Source: Mesorhizobium sp. L-2-11 (GTDB lineage Bacteria > Pseudomonadota > Alphaproteobacteria > Rhizobiales > Rhizobiaceae). Taken from it: DNA of 64,000 nt. The DNA is taken from the NCBI RefSeq assembly GCF_016756595.1, contig NZ_AP023257.1, forward strand, positions 1,364,001 to 1,428,000. The letters run 5' to 3'. A program made the position numbers and the translations under genes. Under the pieces are notes generated by a model. It saw only the letters and a list, made by a program, of their open reading frames with translations, had not been told where the DNA came from and did no database searches. Positions 18,571 through 27,218 of this stretch are shown piece by piece (position 1 is the stretch's first letter; each line of letters starts with the position of its first letter).

Positions 18571-19653
18571 TCAGGCGAACACATGCGCCTTGCCCGACAC
18601 CGTCAGCCGGACGATCTCGCCAACCACCGGTGTGTCCATGCCTGGCTTGCGCAGGACCAGTGGCGTGTTGCCGATCGCGGCCGCGTCCGGCGGGTCGGGA
18701 CTGTTCAAGAGCCGCACCGCGATGGTGCACATCGAGCCGGCGAATTCGGACTCCGTGACTTCGCCGAACAGCATGTCCGGCGTGCCCGACATGCCTTCGC
18801 GGGATGTCCGTTTCAAAAGCACCTGTTCCGGCCGCAGCATGATGCGGACGAGATCACGCCGCTCGGTGCTGTCGACGGCGATCCGACCCAGCGGCGAAGT
18901 GGCGAAGCCGTCCGCGATCTTGGCCGGCAGGATGATGGCGTCGCCGAGGAATTCGGCGACCATCCGGTCTTTCGGCTTGAGATAAAGCTCGTGCGGCGAT
19001 CCGACCTGCGAGAATTTGCCGTCGCGCATCACCGCGACCTGGCTGGCAAAGGACAGCGCCTCGGCCTGGTCGTGCGTGACCAGGATCGTGGTGATGCCGG
19101 CGGTCTCCAGAAGCTCGGCCACCGCCTTGCGCATCGAGGCGCGCAGGCCGGTGTCGAGCGCCGAGAACGGCTCGTCGAGCAGCATCAGCCGCGGCTTCAT
19201 GGCCATGGCGCGGGCCAGCGCCACACGCTGCTGCTGGCCGCCTGAGAGCTCGTGCGGCCGCCGTTTCAGGATCGCCTTGTCGAGCCCGACGATGTAGGCG
19301 AGCTCGACGATACGCTCGCTGCGCTTGTCCTGGTGATGTCGCATGCCGAAACCGATATTGGCGGCGATACTCAGATGCGGGAACAGGGCGCCGTCCTGCG
19401 CCACCACGCCGATGCCGCGCCGATATGCCGGCACGGCGGCGCCGCCATTGGCCAGCACCTCGCCGTCGAGCACGATGCGACCCCGGTCCGGCGCCTCAAA
19501 ACCGGCGATCAGCCGCAGCAAGGTCGTCTTGCCGCAGCCGGACGGCCCGACGATCGCGGTGCGGCTGCCGCTGGCCACGCTGAGGTCGACGCCGGCCAGC
19601 GCGGCCACCGGGCCGTAGTGCTTGTGCACATCGGTGAGTTCGAGGAAGCTCAT
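18571..19653 (-). CDS. fbpC: iron(III)-type ABC transporter ATPase
   Basis: ATPase of an FbpABC-type ferric iron importer, 360 residues. It begins [16 protein letters not shown] at the ATG at 19653, with Walker [10 protein letters not shown], signature [10 protein letters not shown], Walker [12 protein letters not shown] and the switch THDQ. A C-terminal TOBE domain follows (about 280-358). An in-frame extension to 19908 only re-reads the permease gene and is not used. The start overlaps the permease stop by 4 bp, so translation is coupled. Assignment to iron rather than thiamine or phosphonate rests on the binding protein upstream. Confidence 0.88.
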   Translation of the reverse strand: MSFLELTDVHKHYGPVAALAGVDLSVASGSRTAIVGPSGCGKTTLLRLIAGFEAPDRGRIVLDGEVLANGGAAVPAYRRGIGVVAQDGALFPHLSIAANIGFGMRHHQDKRSERIVELAYIVGLDKAILKRRPHELSGGQQQRVALARAMAMKPRLMLLDEPFSALDTGLRASMRKAVAELLETAGITTILVTHDQAEALSFASQVAVMRDGKFSQVGSPHELYLKPKDRMVAEFLGDAIILPAKIADGFATSPLGRIAVDSTERRDLVRIMLRPEQVLLKRTSREGMSGTPDMLFGEVTESEFAGSMCTIAVRLLNSPDPPDAAAIGNTPLVLRKPGMDTPVVGEIVRLTVSGKAHVFA

Positions 19654-21230
19654 CGTCCGGCCATCCGCTTCGACTGGACATAGAGCAGCCAGGTCAGCGG
19701 CAGCGACATCGCCACCATGATGAGCGCGTAGGGTGCGGCGGACGCATAGTCGATCTCGCCGCTGTGGGCCCAGAACGCCATCGCCAGCGTGCGGGTGCCG
19801 TTGGGCGCCAACATCTGCGTGGCGGTCAATTCGTTCATGATGCCGAGCGCCACCAGCGCCATGCCTGCCGCGGCACCGGGCGCCGACAGGCGGATCGTCG
19901 TCGACCACAGCGCCTTGAGCGGTGACCGGCCGAGACTGGCGGCGGCGCGTTCGAGCTCGACCGGCGCCTGCGCGATCGACGCCCGCAGGCTGATCAGGGC
20001 GCGCGGCAGGAACATCAGCGCATAGGCCACGAGGATCGTGAACAGGGTCTGGTAGAGCGGCAGCGCGATGCGCACGGTGATGGTGACCAGCGCCAGCGCC
20101 ACGACGACGCCGGGCAGAGAGCCGACGATGTAGTTGCAGCCCTCCAGAAGGCGCTGCAGCCGTCCCGGCGCGCGGATCGAGATCCAGGCCATCGGCATGG
20201 CGGCAACCGTGGCGAGCAGGGCGCCGGCAAGCGCCAGGAAGAGGGTCTGGCCGAGCGCCAGGCCGATCTCATCGAGGCGCCAGACATCGGCGCCGCCGGC
20301 CACAAGCCAGCGGCCAATGGTGACGAACGGCACGCCGAGCGCCAGCAGCGCGGTGACGACCGGCAGAGCCAGGCACGGGATGGTGGCGCGGCCGAGCCTT
20401 GTGCGTTGCTGCTGGCGCGCGGCGCCCGAGCCGACGCGCGCATAGCGCTCCTCGCCGCGCACCAGCACTTCGATCCCAAGCAGCACGAAACAGCATGTCA
20501 CCAGCACCGCTGCCAGCATGTTGGCGGCGGGGCCGTTGAAGGTCGACTGGAACTGATCGACGATCGCCGTGGTGAAGGTGTCGAAGCGGATGAACACGTA
20601 GAGGCCATATTCGGCGAGGAGGTGCAGGCCGACCAGCAGGGAGCCGCCGCAGATGGCGAGCCTGAGCTGCGGCAGCACGACCCGCCGGAACACGCGCCAC
20701 GGCCCGAGGCCGACGGCTGCCGCAGCATCTTCAAGAGCGGGATCGAGCCGGCGCAAGGCTGCCGCCACCGGCAGATAGAGGAACGGGAAATAGGCGACGA
20801 CGGAAACCAGGACGCCGGCCCACAGTCCATGCAGTCCCGGCACCAGGGTGATCCAGGCGTAGCTGTGGACGAAGGCCGGGATGGCGAGCGGCGCCACCGA
20901 CAGCCAGGCCCACAGGCGGACACCGGGAAGGCTGCTGCGTTCGGTCAGCCAGGCCAGCGTCACCGAGAGCACAATGCAGATCGGCACCGCCAGCACCACC
21001 AAAAGCAGGGTGTTGACCAGAAGTTCACCGACGCGCGGCCGGAACACCAGTGCCGATACGGCTTCCCAGCCGGTCTGCACGGCAATCCAGATGATAAAGG
21101 CGAGCGGCAGCAGCGAGAACAATGAAACCAGGATAGCGGCGAGCGAAATCCAGGATATCGGCCGCCGGCACTTCCATTCCCCAGCCGCTATGCCGGTCGG
21201 TGAACGTGCAAGTTCGGCGGCGGACTGCAT
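19650..21230 (-). CDS. fbpB: iron(III)-type ABC permease, double-length
   Basis: Fused permease of about 526 residues with two six-helix halves, each with an ABC permease loop ([21 protein letters not shown] in the first, [18 protein letters not shown] in the second). Such double permeases are typical of FbpB/SfuB ferric importers. The start is uncertain. I use the ATG at 21230; a TTG at 21296 would add 22 residues with no ribosome site. It lies between the binding protein (fbpA) and the ATPase (fbpC) on one strand. Confidence 0.85.
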   Translation of the reverse strand: MQSAAELARSPTGIAAGEWKCRRPISWISLAAILVSLFSLLPLAFIIWIAVQTGWEAVSALVFRPRVGELLVNTLLLVVLAVPICIVLSVTLAWLTERSSLPGVRLWAWLSVAPLAIPAFVHSYAWITLVPGLHGLWAGVLVSVVAYFPFLYLPVAAALRRLDPALEDAAAAVGLGPWRVFRRVVLPQLRLAICGGSLLVGLHLLAEYGLYVFIRFDTFTTAIVDQFQSTFNGPAANMLAAVLVTCCFVLLGIEVLVRGEERYARVGSGAARQQQRTRLGRATIPCLALPVVTALLALGVPFVTIGRWLVAGGADVWRLDEIGLALGQTLFLALAGALLATVAAMPMAWISIRAPGRLQRLLEGCNYIVGSLPGVVVALALVTITVRIALPLYQTLFTILVAYALMFLPRALISLRASIAQAPVELERAAASLGRSPLKALWSTTIRLSAPGAAAGMALVALGIMNELTATQMLAPNGTRTLAMAFWAHSGEIDYASAAPYALIMVAMSLPLTWLLYVQSKRMAGR

Positions 21231-21342
21231 CTGCTCAGACGCCGAGCCGTTGCCGCCCGCTGGCGGAAACGATCGAGCGGCCGCAAGCACGGCCAAAAAC
21301 GCAGCTTGTCGTCATCGACGAATGCCACCTCGGAAAAACACA

Positions 21343-21378
21343 GCGCTCCTGCGGAAAGCGAAATTCCCGCAGAAGCGC
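21343..21378 (-). terminator. stem-loop with T-run between fbpA and fbpB
   Basis: GCGCTCCTGCGG (21343-21354) pairs with CCGCAGAAGCGC (21367-21378) with one mismatch. On the minus strand the stem is followed by TGTGTTTTTCC, so it looks like an intrinsic terminator. It lies 31 bp after the fbpA stop and before the permease gene, suggesting partial termination that favours binding-protein production. Confidence 0.65.
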
Positions 21379-21408
21379 AGTCGGTTGCCGTTTTAGGACG
21401 AACGCGAA

Positions 21409-22425
21409 CTAAAGCAAGCCGGCTGCCGTCATCAGGTCGGTCACCTTCCTGGAGTTCAGCGTCGTCGCATCGACCTTCGGCGCCTGCAGATCGGCCAGCG
21501 GCACCAGCGCCGGATTGGACTCCGCGCCCTTGCCGACCGCGTATTCAAAGGAATTGCCGGTCTTCACCACGTCCTGACCAGCCTTGCCGGTCACCCATTT
21601 CAGAAAGGCCTGAGCTTCCCGCGGGTGCTTGCTGGAGGCCAGCACGCCGCCGCCGGAAACCGAGACGAACGCGCCCGGATCCTGGTTCTTGAAATAATGC
21701 AGCCCGACATTCCTGCTGTTCTCGCCGGTCTTGGCCTGGTCGCCGTAATAGTAATAGTGGTAGATCACGCCGCCATCGACCTCCCCGGCATTGACCGCCT
21801 TCATCACCGTGCTGTTGCCCTTGTAAGCGGTAAAATTCTCCTTCATCGCCTTCAGCCAGTCGGCCGTTGCGGCCTCACCTTTGAGCTGCAAAAGCGCGCT
21901 GACGATCGCCTGGAAATCGGCGCCGGCCGGCGAGGTGGCCCAGCGTCCCTTCCAGCTCGAATCGGCGAGTTCAAGCAGCGACTTGGGCAACTGCTCGGCG
22001 GTCAGCCTGGTCTGGTTGTAAGCAAAGACGGTGCTGCGCGCGGCGATGCCCACCCACTTGCCGCTGGCCGGCTGGTATTCCTTGGGAACCTGTGCAAGCG
22101 TGTCGGCGTCGACCGTCGCGAACAGGCCGGATGACTCGACCAGCGCCATGGCAGGTGAGTTTTCCGTCAGGAACACATCGGCCGGCGAAGCGGCGCCTTC
22201 GGCGACGATCTGGTTGGAAAAGTCGCTGTCACCGCCGTGGCGAACGGTAACCTTGATGCCGGTTTCCTCGGTGAAACCTTCCACCCAGGCATTGGTCAGG
22301 CTCTCATGCTGGGCATTGTAGACGACGATGCCGCCGTCCTGGGCCATCACCGGGCTGGCGATCAGGCTGATTGCAAGTGCCATGGCTCCGGCAAGGGCGG
22401 CAAGAGCATGTTTCATGGGCGTCAT
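21409..22425 (-). CDS. fbpA: iron(III)-type ABC transporter binding protein
   Basis: Periplasmic ferric-binding protein of 338 residues. The signal peptide ends at PVMA (about residue 28), and the mature part begins QDGGIVVYNAQHE. The C-terminal half has the tyrosine cluster YHYYYYGDQ (about residue 230), where the Tyr pair that holds Fe(III) lies in FbpA proteins. Length and order of segments fit the FbpA/FutA group. The GTG/ATG choice is minor: an ATG at 22416 gives a shorter n-region (MKHALAAL). I see no clear Irr, RirA or Fur operator in the 196-bp upstream gap, so iron control cannot be shown from sequence. Confidence 0.88.
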   Translation of the reverse strand: MTPMKHALAALAGAMALAISLIASPVMAQDGGIVVYNAQHESLTNAWVEGFTEETGIKVTVRHGGDSDFSNQIVAEGAASPADVFLTENSPAMALVESSGLFATVDADTLAQVPKEYQPASGKWVGIAARSTVFAYNQTRLTAEQLPKSLLELADSSWKGRWATSPAGADFQAIVSALLQLKGEAATADWLKAMKENFTAYKGNSTVMKAVNAGEVDGGVIYHYYYYGDQAKTGENSRNVGLHYFKNQDPGAFVSVSGGGVLASSKHPREAQAFLKWVTGKAGQDVVKTGNSFEYAVGKGAESNPALVPLADLQAPKVDATTLNSRKVTDLMTAAGLL

Positions 22426-22577
22426 CCCGCTCGATGGTGATGGTCTTGACTTAGCATGGCTGCACTACCAATTCCTGATCGGTGTAGTCAAGATTGGTGA
22501 GCTGCGTAATCGGGCGCCGGAGGTGAAACCTTCGTGATATTCCTTTACTTTGGCTTGGACATTATTTTGCCGGCCAC

Positions 22578-22602
22578 GTAACAAATCGGGCCGAGGCGCG
22601 AA
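22578..22602 (+). promoter_or_regulatory. candidate ECF sigma autoregulatory promoter
   Basis: GTAACA, 15 bases, CGAA, 19 bp before the GTG start. It resembles the GTAACC-N16-CGAA promoter described for Caulobacter SigF, whose anti-sigma is also NrsF. The spacer is one base shorter. An inference from resemblance and position. Confidence 0.4.
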
Positions 22603-22621
22603 TACTGGGGAGTTAACTCTT

Positions 22622-23173
22622 GTGACCGGCAAGGACGAGGCCGAGCTTTCCCGGCTGATGCGGGCCGCGATCGCGGGAGATGAAAGGGCTTACGCCGACT
22701 TTCTGCGCCGGACGGCTGCTCTGGTTCGCGGCTTCATCAGGCGCAAGATCGTTCAAGGCGGGGTCGATCCCGAGGATGTCGTGCAGGAAACCTTGCTGGC
22801 CATTCATGTAAAGCGGCATACCTGGCGCCAGGGTTTACCTGTGCTGCCCTGGGTCTACGCCATAGCGCGCTTCAAGCTGATCGACGCTTTTCGACGGCGC
22901 GGGCGGCGCATCGAGATCGAGATCGACGAGATCGCCGAAACCTTCGCCGAACCGGAGGCCGAGACCGTCAGCGGGCGCGACATCACCCGGGCCCTGGACG
23001 GCCTGCCGCCGGCGCAACGTTCGGTGGTTTCGTCGGTGTCGGTCGAAGGCCGTTCCATCGGCGAGACGGCGGTGAGGTTCGGCATCAGCGAGACGGCGGT
23101 GCGGGTGTCGCTGCATCGCGGTCTCGCAGCCATTGCCAAACGCTTCGGGGCCAAACAGTTCAAGCGGGAATGA
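22622..23173 (+). CDS. ECF-family RNA polymerase sigma factor (SigF-like)
   Basis: Alternative sigma factor of 183 residues. Region 2 spans about residues 10-85 (DPEDVVQETLLAIHVKRHTW, LPWVYAIARFKLIDAFRRRGRR) and region 4 about 125-180 (AVRFGISETAVRVSLHRGLAAIAKRF). The gene overlaps a membrane anti-sigma of the NrsF/DUF1109 family by 4 bp. That pairing is known from Caulobacter SigF, which responds to oxidative and heavy-metal stress. The start is a GTG at 22622 with GGGGAG about 9 bases upstream. ATG and TTG candidates further up give no known domain. Confidence 0.85.
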   Translation: MTGKDEAELSRLMRAAIAGDERAYADFLRRTAALVRGFIRRKIVQGGVDPEDVVQETLLAIHVKRHTWRQGLPVLPWVYAIARFKLIDAFRRRGRRIEIEIDEIAETFAEPEAETVSGRDITRALDGLPPAQRSVVSSVSVEGRSIGETAVRFGISETAVRVSLHRGLAAIAKRFGAKQFKRE

Positions 23174-23814
23174 CAATGAGGACCGACGATCTCATCAAGG
23201 CGCTCGACGCCGATGCCCGCAGCACGGCAATGCCGCTTGGCTCGGCCTGGTGGATAGGCGCAGGTGCGGCTACGCTGATCGCGGCGGTCGTGTTCTGGCT
23301 GGCGATCGGTCCACGCACTGACATCGCCACCGCCATGTATACGGCGCGTTTCGTTGCCAAGTTCGTGTTCACGATGGCTCTGGCGGCCAGCGCCTTCGCC
23401 TTGATCCGCGCCCTGTCGACACCCGGTGCAGCGACGAGCAGGGCGGCGGCCTGGATGGTTGCCGCACCGCTGCTGGTGGCCGTAGCGGTGGGCCTGGAAC
23501 TCCTTTCGGTGCCTGCGGCCGAATGGGGCAGGCGGCTGGTCGGCAGCAACATGGTTATCTGCCTGACCTTCATTCCGCTGATCGGCATCGGTCCGCTTGC
23601 TGTCTTCCTGGCGGTGCTGCGCTATGGCGCGCCGACGCGGCCGGTGCTTGCCGGAGCCGTGGCGGGCCTGCTCGCCGGCGGGCTGGCGGCAACTTTTTAT
23701 GCCGCACACTGCTTCGACGATTCGCCGCTGTTCGTCGCCACCTGGTATACGATCGCGATTGCCATCCTCGCCGCGCTCGGCGCGCTCGGCGGGCGGCTTT
23801 TCGTGCGCTGGTAG
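23170..23814 (+). CDS. NrsF-like anti-sigma membrane protein (DUF1109)
   Basis: Integral membrane protein of 214 residues with six hydrophobic helices, a short N-terminal cytosolic segment (MTMRTDDLIKALDAD), and two lone Cys residues, in NMVICLTF (about 138) and AAHCFDD (about 179). NrsF keeps SigF inactive, and in Caulobacter two conserved Cys are needed for the stress response. The two here sit in comparable places, which is inferred from memory of that family. The start ATG overlaps the sigma stop as ATGA; a second ATG six bases later is possible. Confidence 0.82.
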   Translation: MTMRTDDLIKALDADARSTAMPLGSAWWIGAGAATLIAAVVFWLAIGPRTDIATAMYTARFVAKFVFTMALAASAFALIRALSTPGAATSRAAAWMVAAPLLVAVAVGLELLSVPAAEWGRRLVGSNMVICLTFIPLIGIGPLAVFLAVLRYGAPTRPVLAGAVAGLLAGGLAATFYAAHCFDDSPLFVATWYTIAIAILAALGALGGRLFVRW

Positions 23815-24260
23815 CGATGGTTCGCGATCGGAGATCGTAACGCTCTAACGTCAAAAGTCGTTCATTCTGAACGATCTGGTTCGACCCGTTGCGGAAGTTC
23901 GTTCGCCCGTGCCGAATTCACGCCCTTGACCCGAATGCGACGACCCACATCAGATTCTGAATGGCAGCTCTGCGCTTGATCTCGGCCGTTGAGGTGACCG
24001 TTGCCAGTGCCTGAAAAGCAGGCATTGCTGGCGACCATTCTGGAGGCCGCGGTTGCGCCAACTGCGGAAGTTCGAGGCATCCCCGATGAACGGTAGCAGT
24101 CGGACCCGTTCCAGAGGTTCGTCCGCGAGTGCCTACGGCGCATTATCTACACCTAATAGATAACCTAGCTGATTTCGAAGAAATGGGACATAGTTGAGGT
24201 GCATATGATCTCTTGTTCATGAATCCGGGCGAGTCGCCCGCCAGCGATTGGAGATATGTC
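23815..24260. other. non-coding stretch at the edge of the accessory block
   Basis: 446 bp with no supported gene. Base composition is more AT-rich than in the flanking core genes, especially near 24140-24210 (TCTACACCTAATAGATAACC), so this may be where acquired DNA begins. A short inverted pair TCGTTCATTCTGAACGA lies near 23860-23876 and could end the anti-sigma transcript. I see no transposase or att repeat. Confidence 0.4.
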
Positions 24261-24641
24261 ATGGCAGCCAATTGGGACCTTATGCAGACACTTAACAATG
24301 GTCGGGTCGAGTGGCCGACGGGTCCGATCACAGGCCTCAACCCCTCCGAAGAACCCAGGTGGGTCGACGCCTGGGTTGTGCAGGCTGGCGCTGGAGCCGG
24401 GTACCCGTCCGAAGGGATTAAATATGTGGGCCCCAGTCAAAGCTCAGGCCACACTCCACATTGGTCAGGTTGGGGGGCGGGGCCGTATACTATGTGGAAG
24501 GCAGACGACCCGGGGTGGGCATACGGAAAATTCACGAGCGGATTCGCACTGGGGATCGCGCTCTTGGCTTATCGGGATACCGCCACAAATCCCAATACCA
24601 CTGAATTCGAATGGTGGTATGACATAGTCTGGCTTGCATAA
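24261..24641 (+). CDS. Trp-rich protein of unknown function
   Basis: I do not recognise this 126-residue protein. It has about 12 Trp residues (roughly one in ten) and many Gly and Pro. No signal peptide or long membrane helix is seen, but a mildly hydrophobic stretch (FALGIALLAYRD) lies near residues 91-102 and the C-terminus is EFEWWYDIVWLA. The ATG at 24261 has GGAG seven bases upstream. TTG/ATG codons at 24213 and 24219 are in frame but lack a ribosome site. It stands 41 bp before another small gene on the same strand and converges on a haem peroxidase gene, so it belongs to the accessory block. Confidence 0.6.
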   Translation: MAANWDLMQTLNNGRVEWPTGPITGLNPSEEPRWVDAWVVQAGAGAGYPSEGIKYVGPSQSSGHTPHWSGWGAGPYTMWKADDPGWAYGKFTSGFALGIALLAYRDTATNPNTTEFEWWYDIVWLA

Positions 24642-24682
24642 CGGCCGCTAACTATCGAGCGCGGCATAGATGGAGGAATGAA

Positions 24683-24865
24683 ATGCCCATCGACGATGTT
24701 TATATGAAGAGTTTCCAAAATCAGGTCCAGGTCCTTGAGAACATGAAGACGGGGATTGAGGCTGCGATCGGCAGGGCCCAAAAACGGCTCGCGGAAGTTG
24801 AGCAGCAAGTTAACGAGGGGAAATCTACTAAGGAAGCTATAGAGGACGTTTTTAAAAAAAAGTAA
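24683..24865 (+). CDS. small coiled-coil protein of unknown function
   Basis: A 60-residue hydrophilic protein, helical throughout, with heptad-like spacing (VQVLENMKTGIEAAIGRAQKRLAEVEQQV). An excellent GGAGG lies seven bases before the ATG at 24683, so translation is likely in spite of the size. No family was recognised. It follows the Trp-rich gene by 41 bp on the same strand and may be co-transcribed. Confidence 0.6.
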   Translation: MPIDDVYMKSFQNQVQVLENMKTGIEAAIGRAQKRLAEVEQQVNEGKSTKEAIEDVFKKK

Positions 24866-25091
24866 AGGTCCGGCGGCTCAAGGCAGTCGGTGTTGGTTCG
24901 GAATGACCAACACGGGTCAAAAAGCGGCTATTCATCGAACAGAGGCGAGCGGAAAAATTCGCGGGACCGTCAAGTTGCGACGATACTTGTATGAGCGGTT
25001 TGCTAACGGGACAGGTGAACTGGTTCTGGACCGAATCGAAGTTGAAGTCAGCGCGGCTGAAGGTCCGTCATCGGCGTTCGCAACGCGATCT

Positions 25092-26936
25092 CTATGGTTG
25101 CGTTACCCCGGCGAAGGCCACCAAATCCGCCACCGTGAAGTTTCCAGGCGTGGACGAAGGAAGCATAGGTGTGAACCCGCCGGCGACGTTCAGATAGGAT
25201 GACGCATCTCGCTTCAAGATCCTGACAAACGTCTCTGCCACGATCCTGCCGCCGACCGGGCCTAACTGATTTCCGCCGGCGAGGACCGCAGCCTCGCGAA
25301 GGACGTAATACCACAATGGCGTCTTGTTCAGCAGTAAACCGCCGCTGGAATTCAGCACAGCCATTTCGGCCGCCGGCAGCCCAGATGTCAACTGCGCCGC
25401 GGTCATCGGCGCCATGCTGAATGAGTTGGCCATGCCCTGTCCACTCGGCAGACCGAGAGCAAGAGCGCGCCGGAGGTTACGCGTTGCCAGAATCGCCATC
25501 ATTCCAGAGAATCCGGGCAACGATTCCAATCCGTTAGCCATGAAGCTATCGATTTTCCGGGCCTTGTTGTGAACCGGTACTGGCACTCCGGTGTCAAAGA
25601 ACGCGTTGAAGTCAACGACCCAGTTGGAAAAGACCGGCAGCCGTGGATCGCGGCTGAACTCAAACACCTGCCCGAGTGTGGCGTTCGGGAAGTTGAAATT
25701 CACCCAGTACGTATCACGGATCATACTGTGGCCGAACCGGTACGCTGCCACGGCGAACTCGACGGGCATTCGGAACGAGCTGCCGATGGGAGCTGACACG
25801 CTCGCCATCGCGTTGTTCACGGTAGCCGCTCCGCAGATTCTTTCCAGAAAGTCGTGCACCACGGCCCATTGGTAGTGATGGGTCACGATTCGTTTGGCCT
25901 CTGCGAAGATGTCGCCTGCAAACGCTACTGCCACCAGCAGATCAACGACGGCGTTATGGAAACGCAGCATAGCGTGCTGCAACTGTACGATGATCAGACT
26001 TTCGTCGTTGCGCGGATCGCCGATCGCAGCAGTATTCGTACCCTGCATGCGGGGCACATCCCAGTTCGTCTGCTGGACCATGCCCGATTTGTCACCGTTG
26101 TTGCTGGGTCCGCCCGGGCCAATAGGAGTGTTCAAGCCCCTGTGCAGCTTGATTGCGGTAGCTGGACCAGATGTAGGAAAAACGTAGAGAAATGGATCCA
26201 AGCCAGGCCCGCGGCCGTAAATGGAATCCAGATCGAGCGCCGGGCTTCGCATGTTACTGATTGTATTCGCATCGGTAGCGGCGTCGAGAGTCGACGAGAC
26301 GTCGAACGTGATGTCATGGTCGACAAACTGACCAAAATAAGTGAAGCCTGCTGGTATCGAAGACACGCCCGCATCAGCGGGATTGTGAGACGCAGGATTG
26401 GGATCACGACCGGGGTCTCCCATCATGTTACCGAGTTGGCCGAGGAGTTTTTGCGTCGCGACATTGAATGGCAACTTCGTTGCCGCACGGGTGACCGCGG
26501 ACGACATGTATCCGAAGCGATCTGCACAGGCAGAACTCAGCCAGGGAAACGGGAACCAGTAGAGCGGAATTTTAGCGCCGTGAAAACGTCGAATCCCTGG
26601 CTTTAGTGCGAGGATAGACTCTTTGACGTCGTCCGGTAACTTCTCGACGGGAAGGTCCGCCGGCTTGATGCGATTCGCGCTGGCCAACAGTTGCTCCAGC
26701 GAAACGGTGGGCCTCAGATTCGTTTCGGTCACGCGCTTTCGCAACTCCGACAGCACGATCGGCTTTGGGTTAACGAATCCTGTAGGGATCGATGTCTTCT
26801 TGAGAAATTCGCGGACTGGCTCGGCAATTTCGGAAGTTGCGGCTGGGTTCGCTGTCTCAGCATTTCGCTTCGTAGGCTTCGTCGCGCCGAGTCGCTTGGG
26901 TGTCTGTTTCGCTGCGGCTTTCTTTTTCGTGACCAT
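25092..26936 (-). CDS. animal-type haem peroxidase
   Basis: A 614-residue protein of the animal haem peroxidase (myeloperoxidase/cyclooxygenase) superfamily. The distal His is in FGQFVDHDITF (about residue 203), the catalytic Arg region is GDPRNDESLIIVQL, and the proximal His is in AYRFGHSMIRD (about 405). The first 40 residues are a Lys/Ala/Pro-rich, probably disordered tail with no signal peptide. Bacterial members often sit in export or defence loci; substrate here is unknown. The gene's lower GC differs from the core genome. It is on the same strand as, and 127 bp beyond, a small peptide ORF and the cyclase-AAA gene. Confidence 0.88.
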   Translation of the reverse strand: MVTKKKAAAKQTPKRLGATKPTKRNAETANPAATSEIAEPVREFLKKTSIPTGFVNPKPIVLSELRKRVTETNLRPTVSLEQLLASANRIKPADLPVEKLPDDVKESILALKPGIRRFHGAKIPLYWFPFPWLSSACADRFGYMSSAVTRAATKLPFNVATQKLLGQLGNMMGDPGRDPNPASHNPADAGVSSIPAGFTYFGQFVDHDITFDVSSTLDAATDANTISNMRSPALDLDSIYGRGPGLDPFLYVFPTSGPATAIKLHRGLNTPIGPGGPSNNGDKSGMVQQTNWDVPRMQGTNTAAIGDPRNDESLIIVQLQHAMLRFHNAVVDLLVAVAFAGDIFAEAKRIVTHHYQWAVVHDFLERICGAATVNNAMASVSAPIGSSFRMPVEFAVAAYRFGHSMIRDTYWVNFNFPNATLGQVFEFSRDPRLPVFSNWVVDFNAFFDTGVPVPVHNKARKIDSFMANGLESLPGFSGMMAILATRNLRRALALGLPSGQGMANSFSMAPMTAAQLTSGLPAAEMAVLNSSGGLLLNKTPLWYYVLREAAVLAGGNQLGPVGGRIVAETFVRILKRDASSYLNVAGGFTPMLPSSTPGNFTVADLVAFAGVTQP

Positions 26937-27063
26937 GCTTGACCTCTGGAAATGATTCAGGAAGCAGCACTCTCACCCAATGGGAAAGGGGCCTTCAACA
27001 AGTTGGGATTAGGCAGAAAGGCCCATGCAGGCGCCACCCGGCTGGAAGACCAACTATCGAGCC

Positions 27064-27150
27064 TCAGCACTGTCTCGCCCGGTCTAACTCCAGGGGGCCA
27101 GCGGTGGAGCCATATTTAAGCTCGTCGATCGTATCGAAGTTCGGTGGCAT
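27064..27150 (-). CDS. possible 28-residue peptide gene
   Basis: The ORF encodes 28 residues, beginning MPPNFDTIDELKYG and ending with a Cys, and is preceded by GGAGGTGAT seven bases before the ATG, nearly the full anti-ribosome sequence. It starts 69 bp after the stop of the cyclase-AAA gene, on the same strand. The excellent ribosome site makes translation likely; the function is unknown. A chance ORF cannot be excluded at this length. Confidence 0.45.
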   Translation of the reverse strand: MPPNFDTIDELKYGSTAGPLELDRARQC

Positions 27151-27218
27151 CACATCACCTCCGATCCAGAGCGGTTCACGGAGGTGCGGGCGGTGCCCCT
27201 TGCCGCCTCCCGACGGTG

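Noticed and set aside
22426..22577. Iron-responsive operator upstream of fbpA
   Set aside because: No clear ICE, IRO or Fur-type palindrome; the partial pairs seen are within chance expectation.
24903..25202. A 99-codon frame on the plus strand after the coiled-coil gene
   Set aside because: Half of it overlaps the 3' end of the haem peroxidase gene; no ribosome site or domain. Possibly a relic.
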